64,000 nt of DNA from Streptomyces alanosinicus (GCF_014650595.1 NZ_BMVG01000001.1:558001-622000); one strand, 5' to 3'; numbered from the stretch's first letter, positions 45,360-53,032 are shown. Notes: a model not told the origin generated them from the sequence alone. Program-made: numbers and translations.

Positions 45360-46529
45360 ATGGAACTGAACAGACGCACGGTCATCGCCGGCGCCGCGGC
45401 AGCGGGCCTCGCCACCACCCTCGGCACGGCGACATCAGCCGCTGCCGCGGCGGGCCCGGAGGCGGCATCCGGAAGGAAGCCGGTGAAGGAGTACTTCGGC
45501 ACGCTCGCCGACGGCACGAAGGTCCACCGCTGGTCGCTGGCGAACGGCGGCACCCGCCTGAAGGTCCTCTCCTACGGCGGCATCATCCAGTCCCTGGAGA
45601 TCCCGGACGCCCTCGGCCGGTACGCCAACGTCTCGCTGGGCTACGACAACCTCGCCGCGTACGTCGCCGGGACCACCTTCTTCGGCGCGACCATCGGCCG
45701 CTACGGCAACCGCATCGCCAAGGGCCGGTTCACGCTGGACGGCACGACGTACCAGCTGTCCGTCAACGACGGCGTGAACAGCCTGCACGGCGGCAAGCTG
45801 GGCTTCAACACCAAGGTGTGGGACGTCGAGCCCTTCACCTCCGGCTCCGACGTCGGCCTGCACCTGTACTACACGAGCGTCGACGGCGAGATGGGCTATC
45901 CCGGCACGCTGCGGACGAAGGTGACGTACACCCTCACCCGGCACGGCGCCTGGCGCATCGACTACACAGCCACCACCGACAAGCCGACGGTCGTCAACCT
46001 CACCAACCACACCTACTACAACCTGGCGGGCGAGGGCAGCGGCTCCATCTACGACCACGAACTCTGGCTCGCCGCAGGAAGGTTCACACCCACCGACACG
46101 GGCCTGATCCCCACCGGCGAACTGGCGAAGGTCAAGGGCACCCCCTTCGACTTCACGCATCCCAAGCCGATCGGCCGGGACATCCGCACCGGCCACCCGC
46201 AGCTGGTCACGGCCAAGGGCTACGACCACAACTTCGTCCTCGACAAGGGCACAACGGCCCGGCCCGAGCATGTGGTGACCCTGCGCGACCCCGGCTCCGG
46301 CCGCACCCTGAAGATCCTCACCGACCAGCCCGGTGTGCAGTTCTACTCGGGCAACTTCCTCGACGGCACCCTCGTCGGCCAGTCCGGTCACACCTACCGG
46401 CAGGGCGACGGGCTGGCCCTGGAGACCCAGCACTTCCCGGACTCGCCGAACGAGCCGTCCTTCCCCTCGACCGTGCTGCGGCCGGGGCAGACGTACCGGA
46501 CGACGACAATCCACAAGTTCAGCGCATGA
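45360..46529 (+). CDS. Secreted aldose 1-epimerase with Tat signal
   Basis: A 389-residue galactose mutarotase-family enzyme. The N-terminus has a twin-arginine signal (NRRTVIAGAAAAGLATTLG), so it probably acts outside the cytoplasm. Catalytic text is present: GRYGNRIAKGRFTLDG, NSLHGGKLGFNTKVW, LTNHTYYNLAGEG and YDHNFVLDKG, with ALETQHFPDSPNEPSF at the end. The ATG at 45360 has AAGGAG upstream, 27 bases after the permease stop. Converting anomers at the cell surface would feed the sugar importer encoded just upstream. A hairpin at 46563 ends the unit. Confidence 0.93.
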   Translation: MELNRRTVIAGAAAAGLATTLGTATSAAAAAGPEAASGRKPVKEYFGTLADGTKVHRWSLANGGTRLKVLSYGGIIQSLEIPDALGRYANVSLGYDNLAAYVAGTTFFGATIGRYGNRIAKGRFTLDGTTYQLSVNDGVNSLHGGKLGFNTKVWDVEPFTSGSDVGLHLYYTSVDGEMGYPGTLRTKVTYTLTRHGAWRIDYTATTDKPTVVNLTNHTYYNLAGEGSGSIYDHELWLAAGRFTPTDTGLIPTGELAKVKGTPFDFTHPKPIGRDIRTGHPQLVTAKGYDHNFVLDKGTTARPEHVVTLRDPGSGRTLKILTDQPGVQFYSGNFLDGTLVGQSGHTYRQGDGLALETQHFPDSPNEPSFPSTVLRPGQTYRTTTIHKFSA

Positions 46530-46562
46530 GTTGAACGGCGGCACATCCGTCTCCGTACTGAA

Positions 46563-46594
46563 GGGTGGCCCGCGCTCCCCCGCGCGGGCCACCC
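46563..46594 (+). terminator. Terminator after the transporter-mutarotase unit
   Basis: A perfect 12-bp stem (46563-46574 with 46583-46594) with an 8-base loop. It lies 34 bases after the mutarotase stop and only six bases before the ribosome site of the next gene, so it may also act as an attenuator. Confidence 0.78.
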
Positions 46595-46609
46595 AGAACG
46601 GAGGACCCT

Positions 46610-48337
46610 TTGGCCGGCAACGTCACCTCGTTGTTCCGCGGCACCACGGCGCACAGCCCCTCGATGGCGGCGCTGGCGCGGGAGGGCGGCGACGGAACCG
46701 GCCCGGTGGACTTCTGCATCCCGTGCAACCCGTACTTCCCCACGCCGGCCATGTTCGAGGAGCTGGCGGTCCGGCTCCGCGAGATCGTCACGTACTACCC
46801 GAGCAGTGCCGACGTCGTCACCGGCGAGCTGTGCTCCCTGCTCCAACTGCCACCACAGTGCGTGGCGATGGGCAACGGCTCCACCGAACTGATCGCCTGG
46901 ATCGACCACTTGCTGGTCCGCGAGTCCCTCGCCGTGCCGGTGCCCACCTTCGGCCGCTGGACGGACCAGCCGATGGAGACCGGCAAGCGGGTCGACATGT
47001 TCCCGCTGCAGGAGGCGAGCGGTTTCGCCCTGGACCTCGCCCAGTACGCCGAGTTCATCCGGCGGCGCGGCACCCGGGTGGCGGTGATCTGCAACCCGAA
47101 CAACCCCGACGGCGGCTATCTGCGCAAGCAGTCCGTGGTGCAGTTCATGGACGCGATGACCGACCTGGACCTGGTGATCGTGGACGAGTCCTTCCTGGAG
47201 TTCTCCGACGCCGAGGCCGATCCGAGCGTCGTCCAGGAGGCCATGCTGCGTCCCAATGTGATCGTCCTGCGCAGCCTCGGCAAGAACTTCGGTCTGCACG
47301 GTGTCCGCTTCGGCTACCTGGTGGCGAACCCGGCCCTCGCGGGCAAGGTCCGCTCGATGCTCCCGAAGTGGAACCTCAACTCCTTGGCCGAGCATGTGGT
47401 GTTCATGCTGCGCGGCCACGGCACGGAGTACGCGCAGAGCCTCCAGCAGATCCGCCGCGACCGCCTGGAGATGACCAGCCACCTCTCCGCGCTGCCCGGC
47501 CTCACGGTCTACCCCTCCCAGGGGAACTTCCTCTTCGTACGGCTGCCCGTCGGGGCCGAGGGCACGGTGGTCCGGGACCGGATGCTGACCGAGCACCGGA
47601 TCCTGGTCCGCGAGTGCGGCAACAAGATCGGATCCTCCAGCCGCTTCCTGAGACTCGTGGTGCGCCCCCAGGTCGACGTGCGTCGCCTGGTGTCCGGCCT
47701 GGAACAGGTGCTCTACGGGTCCGGGAGGGGAGCCGCCGTACCCGAGCTGGGCACCGGGACCAGCTACAGCTCGGGTACGGCGGCCGTGGACCGGCTGATG
47801 AGCGAGACCAACGGGGCGGGTGTCCCGGGCCTGGCCGCACAGGCGCAGGCCCTGGGTGCCGCCCCCGCCGCGGCCGCCGGCACCGGCATGCCGCTCCCCG
47901 CCGCCGTACCGCCCGGCGCCGGGATGCCGATGCCGGCGGCGCCTTCGCCGGTCCCCGTACCCGCGGCGGCCCAGCCGGCCCCGGCGCCGCAGCCCATGGC
48001 CCCCGTGCAGCAGCCGGTGGCCCCCATGCCGGTCCCGCAGCCGGTCCCGGCGCCCGCACCTCTGCCGGCACCGCTGCCCGCGCCGACGCCCGTGCCCGTG
48101 CCCGTGCCCGCTCCCACCCCGGTACCGCCGGCCCCGCTTCCCGCGCCCGTGCCCGTACCCGCGGCCGCTGTCGCCCCCACTCCGCCCGGTGTCCCGGCTC
48201 GCGGCGGTCTCACGGCGGCGCAGGTGCGCGGCATGACGGCGCCCGCGACCGGTCTGACCCCGGCCCCGGCCACCGGCTGGCCGAACGCCCAGAGCTGGCC
48301 GAACGCGGCGGGAATGGGAGAGGCGGCGGGCTATTAG
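46610..48337 (+). CDS. Class I/II aminotransferase (HisC-like) with proline-rich C-terminal tail
   Basis: A 575-residue protein. Residues 1 to about 375 form a PLP-dependent aminotransferase resembling histidinol-phosphate aminotransferase: DFCIPCNPYFPTP, GNGSTELIAWI, AVICNPNNPDGGYL, LVIVDESFLEF and the PLP-lysine region RSLGKNFGLHGVRFGYLV. The remaining 200 residues are low-complexity, mostly Pro/Ala/Val/Met with PVPxPAP-type repeats, and probably disordered. The start is TTG at 46610, with GGAGG five bases upstream; no ATG or GTG is placed as well. The amino acid made is unknown; no cognate pathway genes are adjacent. It is convergent with, and overlaps by four bases, the HTTM gene. Confidence 0.85.
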   Translation: MAGNVTSLFRGTTAHSPSMAALAREGGDGTGPVDFCIPCNPYFPTPAMFEELAVRLREIVTYYPSSADVVTGELCSLLQLPPQCVAMGNGSTELIAWIDHLLVRESLAVPVPTFGRWTDQPMETGKRVDMFPLQEASGFALDLAQYAEFIRRRGTRVAVICNPNNPDGGYLRKQSVVQFMDAMTDLDLVIVDESFLEFSDAEADPSVVQEAMLRPNVIVLRSLGKNFGLHGVRFGYLVANPALAGKVRSMLPKWNLNSLAEHVVFMLRGHGTEYAQSLQQIRRDRLEMTSHLSALPGLTVYPSQGNFLFVRLPVGAEGTVVRDRMLTEHRILVRECGNKIGSSSRFLRLVVRPQVDVRRLVSGLEQVLYGSGRGAAVPELGTGTSYSSGTAAVDRLMSETNGAGVPGLAAQAQALGAAPAAAAGTGMPLPAAVPPGAGMPMPAAPSPVPVPAAAQPAPAPQPMAPVQQPVAPMPVPQPVPAPAPLPAPLPAPTPVPVPVPAPTPVPPAPLPAPVPVPAAAVAPTPPGVPARGGLTAAQVRGMTAPATGLTPAPATGWPNAQSWPNAAGMGEAAGY

Positions 48338-49137
48338 CCGCTGAGGACGACGTACGCGACCGCGGGATACAACGCGGTGAACGCCCAGACGAAGCAGTTG
48401 AGGCCCATGATGACGGCGCAGGCGAGGTGGAAGAGGACGCCGAGCGCGAGAAGAACGGGGAGCCAGGACGGTGGGGCGATCAGCACCAGCGGGAACAGCG
48501 TCTCCGTCAGGCCGACGCCGCGCGAGGCCCACCGGGCCAGGGCCGGGTGCGCGGCGAGGGCGGCGCCCAGTCGCCAGTGGCCGTAGCGGCGGGTGCGGAG
48601 TACGCCGGTGAGGCCGGTGCCGTCCAGCCACACGGGCGAGGTGACCTTGTGGATGCCGGAAGAGAAGTAGGCGAGGCAGGCTTGCAGGGCCAGGAACCAC
48701 AGGGTCAGCCGCGTGGTCGTCGCGGTCGGGTGCAGATCGGTCAGGAGCAGCGCGCAGAAGGTGATCCTCAGGACCTGGTCCGCGCCCTCACCGCCACCCA
48801 GGCCGCGGACGACCAGGGTCATCGTCGTCACCACGACGGTGGCCAGCAGGACTGTGTGCACCGCGCCGTCGAACTCGGTGGTGATCAGGCAGGCGGCTGC
48901 CGCCGCACGGATCGCGAGGACGGCGAGGACTCGGGGATAGGCCACGGTCCGGCTCAGTGTCACGCCGAGGAGGCCGGTCGCATAACGCGGGTGGCGCAGC
49001 CGCAGGATCGGCCAGCTGGACAAGGACGTGTCCGCCAACGTGCGGGGACGGGCGAGGTATTCGAGGGAACCGAGCAGCACACCGGTCGCGGCAAGTACTT
49101 CGGTCAGGCGCAGGGCGGCGGCGGGGGCGAGGCTCAT
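48334..49137 (-). CDS. HTTM-domain (gamma-carboxylase-like) integral membrane protein
   Basis: A 267-residue multi-span protein of the HTTM (horizontally transferred transmembrane) type. The family hallmark lies in CLAYFSSGIHKVTSPVWLDG, like the YxxAGxxKLxxPxW stretch of HTTM/SdpB proteins. About six or seven helices can be traced. It lacks the luminal domain and propeptide-binding features of vitamin K-dependent carboxylase, so that activity should not be assumed. The start at 49137 overlaps the stop of the upstream gene (4 bases). It is the last gene of a three-gene minus-strand operon. SdpB-type HTTM proteins help mature secreted toxic peptides in Bacillus; a similar role here is inference. 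Confidence 0.75.
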   Translation of the reverse strand: MSLAPAAALRLTEVLAATGVLLGSLEYLARPRTLADTSLSSWPILRLRHPRYATGLLGVTLSRTVAYPRVLAVLAIRAAAAACLITTEFDGAVHTVLLATVVVTTMTLVVRGLGGGEGADQVLRITFCALLLTDLHPTATTTRLTLWFLALQACLAYFSSGIHKVTSPVWLDGTGLTGVLRTRRYGHWRLGAALAAHPALARWASRGVGLTETLFPLVLIAPPSWLPVLLALGVLFHLACAVIMGLNCFVWAFTALYPAVAYVVLSG

Positions 49138-49679
49138 CGGCCGATCCGGTGCGGACGGGAGAGGAACACGGCCTCGGGCGAGCGCGACGCACGTTCCCCC
49201 GCCGTCTGCGCGACGACGAACTGCACACGCACCTCCTCGTCACCCGCCTCGCCACCGACCGAGGTCCGCGCCCGCTCGGTCGCGTAGCGCAGCAGCAGGA
49301 GGTAGCTGGTCGACTGCAGGGTCGCCGGGTCCGAGCAGGTGAGATCGTCCTTGGCCAGGGCGCCTGCCAGGTCGAAGAGTTGCTTGTGGTGACGCCGGTC
49401 GGGATGCCACACGACGTTCCACCAGCGGCGCTCGAACGCGGGCGTCACCTCGCGCCACGGCCCGTGCTCGCCACCGGGCGAGACCGTGCGGACGAGCAGG
49501 TGGTAGTCATGGGTACCCGGCAGGGGCGCGAAGAAGTGATAGCGCGGCACGAGACCGAGCAGGTCGTAGCGGCGCTGCCAGGCCGCCACCCGGGGGCACA
49601 CCGGCCCCAGTTGGGCAGCCGCCGACAGCAGCAACCACACCCCGAGGATCCCGGCCAGCGCGTACTCATACGGTCCCAT
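49134..49679 (-). CDS. Membrane-anchored protein of unknown function partnered with HTTM
   Basis: A 181-residue protein with one N-terminal helix (about residues 6-24, YALAGILGVWLLLSAAAQLG) and a soluble domain. LGLVPRYHFFAPLPGTHDYH resembles the W/F-FAPxP stretch found in SdpA-like/DUF5819-type partners of HTTM proteins, though the family match is not firm. The ATG at 49679 lies 15 bases after the stop of the small upstream gene and its stop overlaps the HTTM start, so coupled expression is likely. I do not recognise an enzyme motif. Confidence 0.68.
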   Translation of the reverse strand: MGPYEYALAGILGVWLLLSAAAQLGPVCPRVAAWQRRYDLLGLVPRYHFFAPLPGTHDYHLLVRTVSPGGEHGPWREVTPAFERRWWNVVWHPDRRHHKQLFDLAGALAKDDLTCSDPATLQSTSYLLLLRYATERARTSVGGEAGDEEVRVQFVVAQTAGERASRSPEAVFLSRPHRIGR

Positions 49680-49694
49680 TCGCGCGGCGCTCGG

Positions 49695-49907
49695 TCAGGC
49701 CGCCTCCACCGCCGCACGCCGCGCCACCATCAACTCCTCCACGCTCGCCCCCTCAGGAGCGGCCTCCATGATCAGCGGAAGGCCCGTGGCGAGATCACCG
49801 AGCGCCAGCTCCGCGCCCAGCTCGAGGAGGACTGCGAGAGCGCCCCTGGGCTCGACGACGTCTGGATCGTCGCTCATCGTCCGTGCCACGTCGGTGAGTT
49901 CGGTCAT
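49695..49907 (-). CDS. Small acidic protein of unknown function, first gene of the HTTM operon
   Basis: A 70-residue acidic protein (MTELTDVARTMSDDPDVV...), without a signal peptide, membrane helix or cysteine. The ATG at 49907 has a full AAGGAGG site about six bases upstream, which supports real translation. Its C-terminal half (EELMVARRAAVEAA) is probably helical. I do not recognise the family. The operon position before an HTTM protein and its anchored partner makes it a candidate peptide precursor, immunity factor or chaperone, none of which the sequence proves. Confidence 0.6.
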   Translation of the reverse strand: MTELTDVARTMSDDPDVVEPRGALAVLLELGAELALGDLATGLPLIMEAAPEGASVEELMVARRAAVEAA

Positions 49908-49963
49908 GCCGCGCCTCCTTGAGTGCGGGTACGAGCACCATCTACATCCAGCTTCCTTTGATA

Positions 49964-49982
49964 GCGGAGCCAATCGCTCCGC
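49964..49982 (-). terminator. Small hairpin after the HATPase gene
   Basis: A perfect 7-bp stem GCGGAGC/GCTCCGC with a CAATC loop. It lies between the HATPase stop (50050) and the small gene start (49907), and probably separates the two units. Confidence 0.45.
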
Positions 49983-50049
49983 AGGCAGAGGCGCATGGGA
50001 GTCCGCACCGGCGCACGACGTACGCCGCAAGACCTTCGGACAGAGATCG

Positions 50050-50550
50050 TCACGTCGAACGGACCCTGGAATCGAATGGTTTGCGAGTCGACGGCCCTCG
50101 CAACAACGCCGTACCGAGCCACGGAGGCATGTCGACCTCGGCCCGTACGGTCTTGCCGAGCGGGTCGCGGTCGACCACCTCCCACCGATCGGCCAGCGCG
50201 TCCACCAGCAGCAGCCCGCGCCCCGCCTCCGCGAGCGGCGCGGGCTCCGTCACGGCGTCGGGCCCGGATGGCCGTCGCTCGCCGTGCGTGTCGCTCACCT
50301 CGACCCGGATGCTCCCGGCCAGCCGCACCAGCCGCAGTTCGAAGTCCCGTCCCGGCACCCGTCCGTGGGTGATGGCATTGGCGGCCAACTCTGCGACGAT
50401 CGCCACCACCGCGTCGGTGGTGTCCGCGCCCTGCGGGATGCCCCAGGTTTCGAGCTGGACCAACGCGAGATGCCTTGCCAGGCGGGCGCCGCGAGGAGTG
50501 GAACTGAGGCGCTGAGTGACGGTGCGGGCGGCATGGGGCGGTGTGGTCAT
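50050..50550 (-). CDS. HATPase_c ATP-binding protein (anti-sigma-factor kinase-like)
   Basis: A 166-residue single-domain GHKL ATPase similar to RsbW/SpoIIAB and the many Streptomyces stand-alone HATPases. The N box is ELAANAITHGR, the G1 region VSDTHGERRPS and the G2 region GRGLLLVDALADRWEV. It is divergent from an XRE/DUF5753 gene, which overlaps a DUF397 gene; this trio is the known whiJ-type arrangement in Streptomyces. In the family, such proteins modulate differentiation or antibiotic production, by mechanisms that are not settled. The ATG is at 50550; upstream bases lack a strong ribosome site. Confidence 0.88.
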   Translation of the reverse strand: MTTPPHAARTVTQRLSSTPRGARLARHLALVQLETWGIPQGADTTDAVVAIVAELAANAITHGRVPGRDFELRLVRLAGSIRVEVSDTHGERRPSGPDAVTEPAPLAEAGRGLLLVDALADRWEVVDRDPLGKTVRAEVDMPPWLGTALLRGPSTRKPFDSRVRST

Positions 50551-50629
50551 GGGCCCAATGTGGTGGGTGTGACCGGCACTTCACCAGGCACGGCCCGCGT
50601 ACGCTCGCGCGGCGTACACGGTCACGGTC

Positions 50630-50658
50630 TGGACAGTACTCGTGACAGGCCGTAACCA
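50630..50658 (+). promoter_or_regulatory. Leaderless promoter of the XRE/DUF5753 gene
   Basis: TGGACA (50630-50635), 17 bases, then TAACCA (50653-50658), then 8 bases to ATG at 50667. The fit to a SigA-type promoter whose transcript begins at or very near the start codon is good, and it fixes the start choice. Confidence 0.72.
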
Positions 50659-50666
50659 TGTGCGCC

Positions 50667-51494
50667 ATGGGTACGGGAAACGGCGGTGAGCCGGAGTCGT
50701 CGGTCAGTCTGCGCCAGTTCGGAGCGGTCGTACAGGCCCTCCGGGAGTATCACGGGTTGAGCCGGGAGGAACTCGGGGATCTGGTGGGGTACTCCAAACA
50801 CACGGTCGCTTCGATCGAGTTGGGGAGGAGGATGCCGGACCCGGACTTCGTGGAGGCGGCGGAGGAGGCGCTCGGGAACACCGGGGCGTTGAGGAAGGCG
50901 GCGGCCTTTCTGGAGCGGGAGCCGGGGTTGGCTTCTTGGTTCCGGCGGTGGGCGGCGCTGGAGCAGACCGCGATCCATCTCTTCAACTACGAGTGCCGGA
51001 TGGTCCCGGGTCTGCTGCAGACAGAGGCATATGCACGGCAGTTGTTCGCCGACGAGTTGCCACCGCTGGACGACCAACAGATCGGGGCCAGTTGGGCGGC
51101 ACGCGCCAAACGCCAGTGCCTGTTGCGCGAACGACCCAACACCGCGTTCAACTTCATCATCGAGGAGCACGCGTTCCTGAGGCAGACGGGTGGGGCGGAG
51201 GTCACGCGCGAGGTCATCGGCCATGTGCTGGAGGCAGCGCAACTGAGGAACGTCCAGATCCAGGTCATGCCGCTCGTCCAACAGTCTCACGCCGGACTGC
51301 ACGGGCCCATCGCCTTACTCGAGACCCCAAAACACAAGTGGTTCGCATACAGCGAGGGGCAGGAAAGCGGTCAGTTCATCGCCGACCTGAACGTGATCAG
51401 CGTGCTCCAGAGCCGATATGCCAGTATGCGTTCGCAGGCTCTCACCATCCGGGACTCCGTGAGCCTGCTGCAACGGATTCAAGGAGACCTATGA
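50667..51494 (+). CDS. XRE helix-turn-helix regulator with DUF5753 (WhiJ-like)
   Basis: A 275-residue DNA-binding protein. The N-terminal XRE domain is QALREYHGLSREELGDLVGY followed by SKHTVASIELGRRMP. The C-terminal DUF5753 domain holds ASWFRRWAALEQTAIHLFNY, MVPGLLQTEAYARQLF and HAGLHGPIALLETPKHKW. Proteins of this type (WhiJ and relatives) act with a small DUF397 partner, which here follows with a four-base overlap. The ATG at 50667 is chosen over 50658 because of the promoter at 50630-50658. Confidence 0.92.
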   Translation: MGTGNGGEPESSVSLRQFGAVVQALREYHGLSREELGDLVGYSKHTVASIELGRRMPDPDFVEAAEEALGNTGALRKAAAFLEREPGLASWFRRWAALEQTAIHLFNYECRMVPGLLQTEAYARQLFADELPPLDDQQIGASWAARAKRQCLLRERPNTAFNFIIEEHAFLRQTGGAEVTREVIGHVLEAAQLRNVQIQVMPLVQQSHAGLHGPIALLETPKHKWFAYSEGQESGQFIADLNVISVLQSRYASMRSQALTIRDSVSLLQRIQGDL

Positions 51495-51700
51495 GCACCT
51501 CCGAACTGGCGTGGTTCAAGAGCAGTTACAGCAGCGGCTCCGGCGACAACTGCATCGAGGTCGCTGTCCGCCCCGCCACCATCCACGTCCGCGACTCCAA
51601 GGCCAAGCAAGGCCCCCAGCTCGCCCTCTCCCCCACCGCCTGGTCGGCGTTCGTCACGTGCGGGCTCACGATCGCGCGTTCATGGGCCCGCACGCCGTAA
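51491..51700 (+). CDS. DUF397 small protein (WhiJ partner)
   Basis: A 69-residue protein with the full DUF397 pattern: LAWFKSSYSSGSGDNCIEVA, then HVRDSKAKQGPQLALSPTAW and a closing AFVTCGL segment. DUF397 proteins are known partners of XRE/DUF5753 regulators and may antagonise their DNA binding. The ATG at 51491 overlaps the regulator stop (ATGA), so expression is coupled. It is convergent with the DUF4360 gene, only 15 bases away. Confidence 0.94.
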   Translation: MSTSELAWFKSSYSSGSGDNCIEVAVRPATIHVRDSKAKQGPQLALSPTAWSAFVTCGLTIARSWARTP

Positions 51701-51715
51701 CGCCGGATCGTGCCC

Positions 51716-52369
51716 CTACCTGCTCGGGCACTCCTTCCACGCCAGGTGGTACACCGTGCTGATGTCCCCGTCGGTCGAGTCCATCGTCATGAAGCTGACC
51801 TTGTCGGGCGAGGTGCTGCCCGCGTTCACCCGCAGCTCGGTGTTGATGTTGAAGTTGCGCAGGACGCCGCAGGGCGCCCAGACCAGCTGGGCGACGTCCG
51901 TGCTGTCGGTGGCCTCCCAGTTGTCGTTGAAGGGGCTGCCGAACGGGTGGCTCTTGGGCACGGTGGTCGGGGAGCCCTGGAAGTAGTACGAGGCCTTCTG
52001 GGTGGCGCTGGCGCCGGGCTGGAGCGAGAGGAAGCCGCGGTAGTCGGCGCTGGCGATGGCGTAGGTGAAGCCCTGAGGGACGTGCACCACCAGGTTGAGC
52101 TGGCAGTTCTTGCGGAAGGCCGTGGGGTCGGAGTTGCCGCCGGCCTGGGCCAGGTAGTTGCTGTAGGTCACCGTGAAGGCGGTGTTGTCCGGGGAGACGG
52201 CGACCGCGGCGGTGCCCTCGGGGCAGCCGGAGCCGTTCACCGTCGCCACATCGATGACGATCTTGTCCGGGGGCGGGTTGTCGAAGACGCCGCCGGCGGG
52301 TCTGTGGGTGGGTATCGCGGTGGAGAGCAGCGCAGCCACGGCGCCGCTCAGGAGGAGTCCACCAGCCAT
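51716..52369 (-). CDS. Secreted DUF4360 family protein
   Basis: A 217-residue exported protein. A signal peptide (MAGGLLLSGAVAALLSTAI, about residues 1-25) is followed by a beta-rich domain with IDVATVNGSGCPEGTAAVAV, TYSNYLAQAGG and KNCQLNLVVHVPQGFTYAIA, matching DUF4360. Cysteines in the mature part (Cys in SGCPEG, KNCQL, APCGVL and KECPSR) probably form two disulfides. The family is found in fungi and actinobacteria and its function is unknown. The ATG at 52369 has AGGGAG upstream. Confidence 0.87.
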   Translation of the reverse strand: MAGGLLLSGAVAALLSTAIPTHRPAGGVFDNPPPDKIVIDVATVNGSGCPEGTAAVAVSPDNTAFTVTYSNYLAQAGGNSDPTAFRKNCQLNLVVHVPQGFTYAIASADYRGFLSLQPGASATQKASYYFQGSPTTVPKSHPFGSPFNDNWEATDSTDVAQLVWAPCGVLRNFNINTELRVNAGSTSPDKVSFMTMDSTDGDISTVYHLAWKECPSR

Positions 52370-52464
52370 GGTTTCTCCCTAGTCGGGTGTGGGGGGTCTG
52401 TGTGCAGCCTGTGAAGCGTTCCGCATCGTAGGAAGCCCCGCCCGCGCCCGGGAGAGCCAACTCC

Positions 52465-52489
52465 GGCCATTCACAAGCGGCCGTTCACA
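52465..52489. repeat. Direct repeat GGCCRTTCACA x2
   Basis: Two 11-base units (52465-52475 and 52479-52489) differ at one position and have a 14-base period. They lie between the DUF4360 start and the Rrf2 stop, upstream of the DUF4360 gene, and may be a binding site. The rest of the spacer (52370-52504) shows no gene. Confidence 0.4.
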
Positions 52490-52504
52490 CCCGGACCCGG
52501 GCCC

Positions 52505-52963
52505 CTACGGGTTCTCCCAGGCCTCCGGTTCCGCCGCCAGCGCCCGGACGGGCTCCGGCAGCGCGTCCGCCGCGAGGTCGGCGACCGTGACACCTTCCAG
52601 GATCCGGCGGACGTTGGCGCGCAGCGCGATCCACAGGGGCAGCAGGGGCCGCGCGGTGCCGGTGTAGGCGAGGCCGGTCGGGCGTTCACCGCGCACCGAG
52701 ACGATCGGGCCGTCCACCGCCCGGATCACATCAGCGACCGTGATCTTCACCGCGTCCCGCGCCAGCCGGTAGCCGCCGCCTCCGCCGCGCCGGCTGTCGA
52801 CGATCCCGCCCCGCCTGAGGTCGCCCAGGATCCCTTCCAGGAACTTGTGCGGGATGCCCTGCACGGCGGCGATTTCCTCTGCTTTCACCGGACCGTTACC
52901 CTGCCGTACGGCCAGCTCCAGTACCGCCCGTACCGCGTAATCCGCCCGCGCCGAGATCCTCAT
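52505..52963 (-). CDS. Rrf2-family transcriptional regulator without cysteines
   Basis: A 152-residue winged-helix regulator. MRISARADYAVRAVLELAVR opens the Rrf2 domain; IPHKFLEGILGDLRRGGIVD and GGYRLARDAVKITVADVIRA complete it. IscR/NsrR-type Fe-S cysteines are absent, so the signal is not an iron-sulfur cluster of the usual kind. The ATG at 52963 follows CACAAT by 8 bases. It is divergent from the GH35 gene, whose promoter lies within 60 bases, so it may affect that gene as well as itself. Its true target is unknown. Confidence 0.9.
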   Translation of the reverse strand: MRISARADYAVRAVLELAVRQGNGPVKAEEIAAVQGIPHKFLEGILGDLRRGGIVDSRRGGGGGYRLARDAVKITVADVIRAVDGPIVSVRGERPTGLAYTGTARPLLPLWIALRANVRRILEGVTVADLAADALPEPVRALAAEPEAWENP

Positions 52964-53014
52964 GGATCCATTGTGGGGCGTCGCCGTGTGGAGAATGGCC
53001 TCGCCCGCGCCCCG

Positions 53015-53032
53015 TAAGATCGCCCGGGAGGA
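53015..53032 (+). promoter_or_regulatory. GH35 -10 box and ribosome site that set the TTG start
   Basis: TAAGAT (53015-53020) is a good -10 box and GGGAGGA (53026-53032) a strong ribosome site, seven bases before TTG at 53040. Together they rule out the in-frame ATG codons at 52962 and 52992 as starts. Confidence 0.65.

Noticed and set aside
47764..48273. Gly/Thr-rich minus-strand frame that looks like a PE-PGRS or fibre protein
   Set aside because: It is the complement of the proline-rich tail of the aminotransferase; the repeat composition explains it.
48334..49137. Vitamin K-dependent gamma-carboxylase activity
   Set aside because: Only the HTTM membrane part is similar; the catalytic and propeptide-binding parts are absent.
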